A stretch of 64,000 nucleotides of DNA from Hypomesus transpacificus (taxonomy: Eukaryota; Chordata; Actinopteri; Osmeriformes; Osmeridae), in assembly GCF_021917145.1 (NCBI RefSeq), contig NC_061073.1:1204075-1268074 (forward strand). Direction: 5' to 3'. The position numbers and the translations under genes were made by a program. Position 1 is the first letter of the stretch. The number at the start of each line of letters is the position of its first letter. This document shows positions 60,172 to 64,000 of the stretch, in pieces. Under the pieces are notes generated by a model. The model saw only the letters and a list, made by a program, of their open reading frames with translations. It ran no database searches and was not told where the DNA came from.

Positions 60172-61395
60172 ATGTCCAAAGCAACCATTTCACTCATTTT
60201 AAAGAGAGATTTGCATATATACAGTAACATTCAGTTTCACTTCCGCCGAAATTATCTACCTACCATCTTCCGAGAATTCACCCTAACACGAAATTTATCT
60301 GAGAAGCACCAAATGCCAAAGAAAGACAAAACGGTAGGATCAAGGCGTATGCAGTTATGTCATTTGATTTAGCAAGTTGTGCTAACGATCAAATAATTTG
60401 CATTTTCCAGTGTAAAGGTTCACAGAATAAGAAGTCGGAAACATGCGTGTCCCCATCAGGTCCTGTGGCTTGTAACAAGAGTGGAGATGTTACAATTTCA
60501 GTGCACGCAAAGCCTGGCTCTAAACAGAACGCGATAACAGGTGTGTAATATGCTGTGTTTACTTCGCTAAAATTAGTAGGCTTTTGACACGCCCGATATT
60601 CTTAAGAGTTTCTTTCAAATCGGAGTTAGGAGATACTTTTAGCCTTAAAATGTTTTGTGAGTAAGGTTGTGTTGTAGAAATATATGGGTCTAAGACCTAA
60701 CAGGTTGAGTTAGCTGCCCTCTCTCACTTAACTTTCTTTACCTCCACATTAGTCTGTAGACCTGCCTCACTGACAAGGGCTGAAAAACTAGCCTTCCTGT
60801 CACAGACGTTTAACTGACTGATCAATCAGTTTTCCAAATATTCACACAATTTATTTAGCACTCAAATTGTAATGCTCTCTTTGTCTTTTCTATTAAGAGT
60901 TGCTTTATTGTTTGTCTGCTTTTTACCAACATTGCCGTTTGCCAAGCAAGGAGGCTTGAAATTCAACTTCATAATAAAGTCATTTATGCTACTCTGTAGT
61001 AATCTAATGAGATACATATCTACTACATCAGTAAACAGTCTTCTCTACTCCAGATGTGACAGCTGAAGCTATAGGTGTTGCCATTGCTGCTCCACCAACA
61101 GATGGGGAAGCCAATTCTGAACTGGTCCGGTACCTCTCTAAGGTTCTGGACCTGAAGAAAAGTGAAGTAACTTTGGATAAGGTGTGTGCTTAACTATTCA
61201 ATTTCAGTCTTATGCCCATCACATAAATATTGAGGTTTTCTACTTTCATTATAAATGTATAAATGAGTGTGCTCAAAACATTATTTGACTTAATCTTACC
61301 AGGGCTGTAGATCCAGAGAGAAGGTGATCAAGCTGTCAGGATCCCTAACCCCAGAAGAAGTGCTGGAAAGGTTAAAGAAGGAGGCCACTGGATAA
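60172..61395 (+). CDS. C15orf40 homologue, UPF0235/DUF167 family
   Basis: A small conserved protein of unknown function. Exons: 60172-60333, 60411-60540, 61054-61181, 61303-61395. They total 513 bp, 170 residues, phases consistent. The DUF167 fold is clear: [17 protein letters not shown], then [50 protein letters not shown] and [13 protein letters not shown]. The human protein has a short form beginning MPKK and a longer form with an N-terminal extension. Here MPKK is residues 48-51, and the 47 residues before it ([20 protein letters not shown] onward) are basic, hydroxylated and nearly without acidic residues, like a mitochondrial targeting sequence. Both start codons could be used. Confidence 0.95.
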
Positions 61396-64000
61396 CTAAA
61401 ACCTTATGATCTCTAAAGGGTGAAGTGTCCTACCTAGATTATAATGGTACTGTATTTGCATTCATGTTACACAGGCTCTGCAGCCCCCACCCCCATCACC
61501 ACCACCACAATATAATAAGTACAACATACAACATTTTGGTTTTATCACTGTCTCAAATATTTGGTTACACACAAATCAAAAGTCTGTAAAACCTTTGAGA
61601 GAAAAGTCATTATCGTTTTGTGTCATTTGTAGAAGTTATTACTGAACATGCAGCAACTACCACTAATGCAATGGTTCTAAGGATATATTTAGGTCTACCT
61701 TTTTTATGATATGTGTAAATGTGCAGACTGCACCTTTAAATGGCCTTAAACAACCTGTCAGTGGTGTTCTTAATAAAGATAACAACTTTAAAAAGCAGTC
61801 CAAAACTTTGCCAATTGACTTAAATGACCTGCCAGACTACTTCAAAGGATTCATATTAATGCCCTGATACCAAGACCCCTGGCTGTGAAAAGTGATTATA
61901 CTTTTTTTTTTATTCCCTGTGCTGTCATCTGTTGTGGTTAAATGAGAGCCTGATGGGGTGTTCACTCAACTAATGCAGCCAGTGAAAAGGAAAATGCGTC
62001 AGCAGTAAGCCAAGGCATAGCATGCTTTACCCTGGCTGAAGGAAAAATCAAATGAAGGGTGACTCATGCTTGTTGGGGGAAAGGAGAGCTCAGTGAGAGG
62101 CAGAAAGATGGACTAAGGCTCTGGGACGAATTCTCAGATCTCGCTAGGCGTGAGAGCTTTCAACATTTGCTGAAACTAATGTGAAGCTCTGCCAGGGTAC
62201 AATAATACATATTTGAAGACTAAAGGATTTGATTGGTTATCAGAAAACAAGGAAATCCAAGGCACTTCACATTGTTTTTATGCATTTATTGTTATGGCAT
62301 GTTTATTATAACAGTTGCTTAAAATATCTGTGACACACAATTAATAAAAATGCTCCCCAAAAAGGCTTTTTCTTTCAAACTATACGTCCAACCAATATAT
62401 CCCTTTGTAACATAATGATACGGACATTAATGATATGGGAATAAATGCAGTACTTACTGGTGGTGTAGTCTAGTATGAAGTTGCTTTCAATTTACCAAGC
62501 CCTTTCCTCCTCGTGTCATCGCCACAACCCATATATCACTCCTCATTTTATAGTGCATATCACATAGACTACACTGCTGTGGTCTAATTCACGAGAGCAT
62601 AACTGTCTTTCAGGTTATATGGGTAACTGTTCTCTCTGGTTTCTGTAAGGGCAAACGGAGTGTTTCCCTTCTGCGTTAGGATTTAAATCTATAAACAAAA
62701 AGCAGTAACCACAAGCACAACTGACAGTGCTTGTAACAATAGCAATTGTTTTAATTAATGGTAAAGGATTTTAAATGACAAGGTTTTACATTTTAATAAT
62801 CAGATGACCTTTTTTCTACTGGTATTTTTCATACATTCAAGTATTATGAACATGATTGTTTGTTTTGTCGTATCACAATGTTGGTTTGTTTTTTTAACAA
62901 ATAAAAATTAATGCGTAGTATTCACTTCCCTTGCTTTGAATCTGTACCACACATGAAGAAAGCTTTTCCAAGGGGGATACATGTACATGGACTAATAATT
63001 ACATTTTAAAACATTTTTATATAATAGAGCTCCTTCTTCCACATGTACCTCTGGCAATGAGCTTCAGAGAGTTCAGCACACGCTAATATGTTGAGAGGAG
63101 TGGCCTGTACAAACTCTAAATGTGATACACTCATGTAGACTGATTAGCAGTTCTACAGCAGAAAGCTCAAACATCACCGTTTCTGTATCCAACTAAGCAA
63201 CCCATGATTTTTGGGGGCAGAATAATTTATGTTCAGATCACAAGTAGAAAACACTTCTATGTGCGTGTAAGGGGAAACTCATTTTCTTTCAGTGAACTTT
63301 CTTTGCTAACAGCATCTGAACATACTTAGCACAGTGTGCTGCCAAAGTCAATACAGTGACATCTTAAATGGATGGGTCTTTCTCTGTGGTGGCTGTTCCT
63401 GTTTTCAGACGGCCTTGGCCTCCTGCGCTTAGCTTCCTGTCAGAATGAGGGATTGTGTAGGTGCTACGAAGAGCCTGCAAGTGACATGGCATTTAAATTT
63501 CAGTGCTGGAGAACACTAAAGGGCTGTTCTGTGTTCGCTCCTGCCTCACAACGCTGTAGGAAAGATTTCTGACATGCATTGGTCTATCTCTCTTGTGTCC
63601 AATAAACAGAATGACAAATCCGGCAACTATGGCAGGGTGTCTGGGAAAGTGAATCCTCCTTCTCAGAGTCTTCAGAGGATTGTGTGACCTTTGATCCAAA
63701 CAAGTGTCACGTATCTGACACTACAGATAATTTGACAATTTAATGGGACCTGACAGTCTAATTACCATTGTAACAGTTATGGCTGAGCAACAGTTTAATA
63801 ATTGCATACCATATTTCATATATACAGTGTATGGGAATAAAAAACACCCGCCAATGGTTATCCTATAAATGTTGTCTAGAAAAAACATATTCAACACTGT
63901 AAAACAATGAAATCACACAAATCAGTGTTACAGTAGTAATCAACTGCACCAATTTTCCATCTTAACAATAAATTATTTCTGACCACATAAATGAAAGGAC
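61396..64000. other. 3' flank of C15orf40, no gene seen
   Basis: AT-rich unique sequence. Neither strand shows an exon with good splice signals or a recognisable protein. Only the C15orf40 3' untranslated region (to about 61800) is assigned. Simple repeats are almost absent, in contrast with the left half of the window. Confidence 0.5.
61772..61777 (+). terminator. Polyadenylation signal of C15orf40
   Basis: AATAAA lies 377 bases after the stop codon and is the first canonical signal. Confidence 0.55.

Noticed and set aside
63372-63572. 66-codon plus ORF with a hydrophobic start (MGLSLWWLFLFSDG) like a signal peptide
   Set aside because: Short, with no recognisable domain, no splice partner and no gene context. 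It may be chance in AT-rich DNA.

Overview
This is nuclear DNA from a bony fish, most probably a teleost. Genes are split into short exons by introns with GT-AG borders. The sequence is crowded with CA/GT, GA/CT and CAGA microsatellites, minisatellites, tRNA-derived SINEs and small inverted-repeat elements. The recognisable proteins are vertebrate proteins. Species cannot be decided from sequence alone. All exon models below were built by hand from splice signals, reading-frame phase and remembered family sequences. No search was run.

Layout from left to right. (1) 1484-4318, minus: 5' end of a septin-7 gene, two coding exons, with the rest beyond the left edge. (2) 5627-6626, minus: a complete three-exon CC chemokine with a TATA box and an NF-kB-like site. 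(3) 10620-17840, minus: SMPD3 (neutral sphingomyelinase 2), eight coding exons, about 679 residues. (4) 17841-27780: about 10 kb of repeat-rich DNA with no coding exon I can support. (5) 27807-38228, plus: a twelve-exon gene of about 443 residues that I cannot name, with a GNAT-like acetyltransferase motif followed by a coiled coil. Tandem repeats overlap or abut many of its splice sites. (6) 40269-45991, plus: a nine-exon RING-H2 ubiquitin ligase with a SUMO-interaction-like motif. Its fifth intron holds SINEs and an intact 158-codon minus-strand ORF for a small membrane/coiled-coil protein. (7) 47828-50806, plus: STRAP, nine exons. (8) 52078-57988, minus: NEDD1, sixteen coding exons, convergent with STRAP. 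(9) 60172-61395, plus: the C15orf40/DUF167 gene, divergent from NEDD1. (10) 61400-64000: no supported gene.

The genes do not form one pathway. Septin-7 and NEDD1 serve the cytoskeleton and centrosome, SMPD3 makes ceramide at membranes, STRAP is a WD40 scaffold, and the chemokine is an immune signal. The most unusual structure is a 45-bp minisatellite at 29821-30180 in the unnamed GNAT gene. Every unit carries a complete 3' splice site plus the start of exon 3, and 45 is a multiple of three with no stop codon. Nine in-frame alternative acceptors therefore sit in a row. Other points of interest are five Cys-Pro-Leu/Val-His repeats inserted in SMPD3, a duplicated exon pair in NEDD1, and the membrane/coiled-coil ORF in the RING gene intron.
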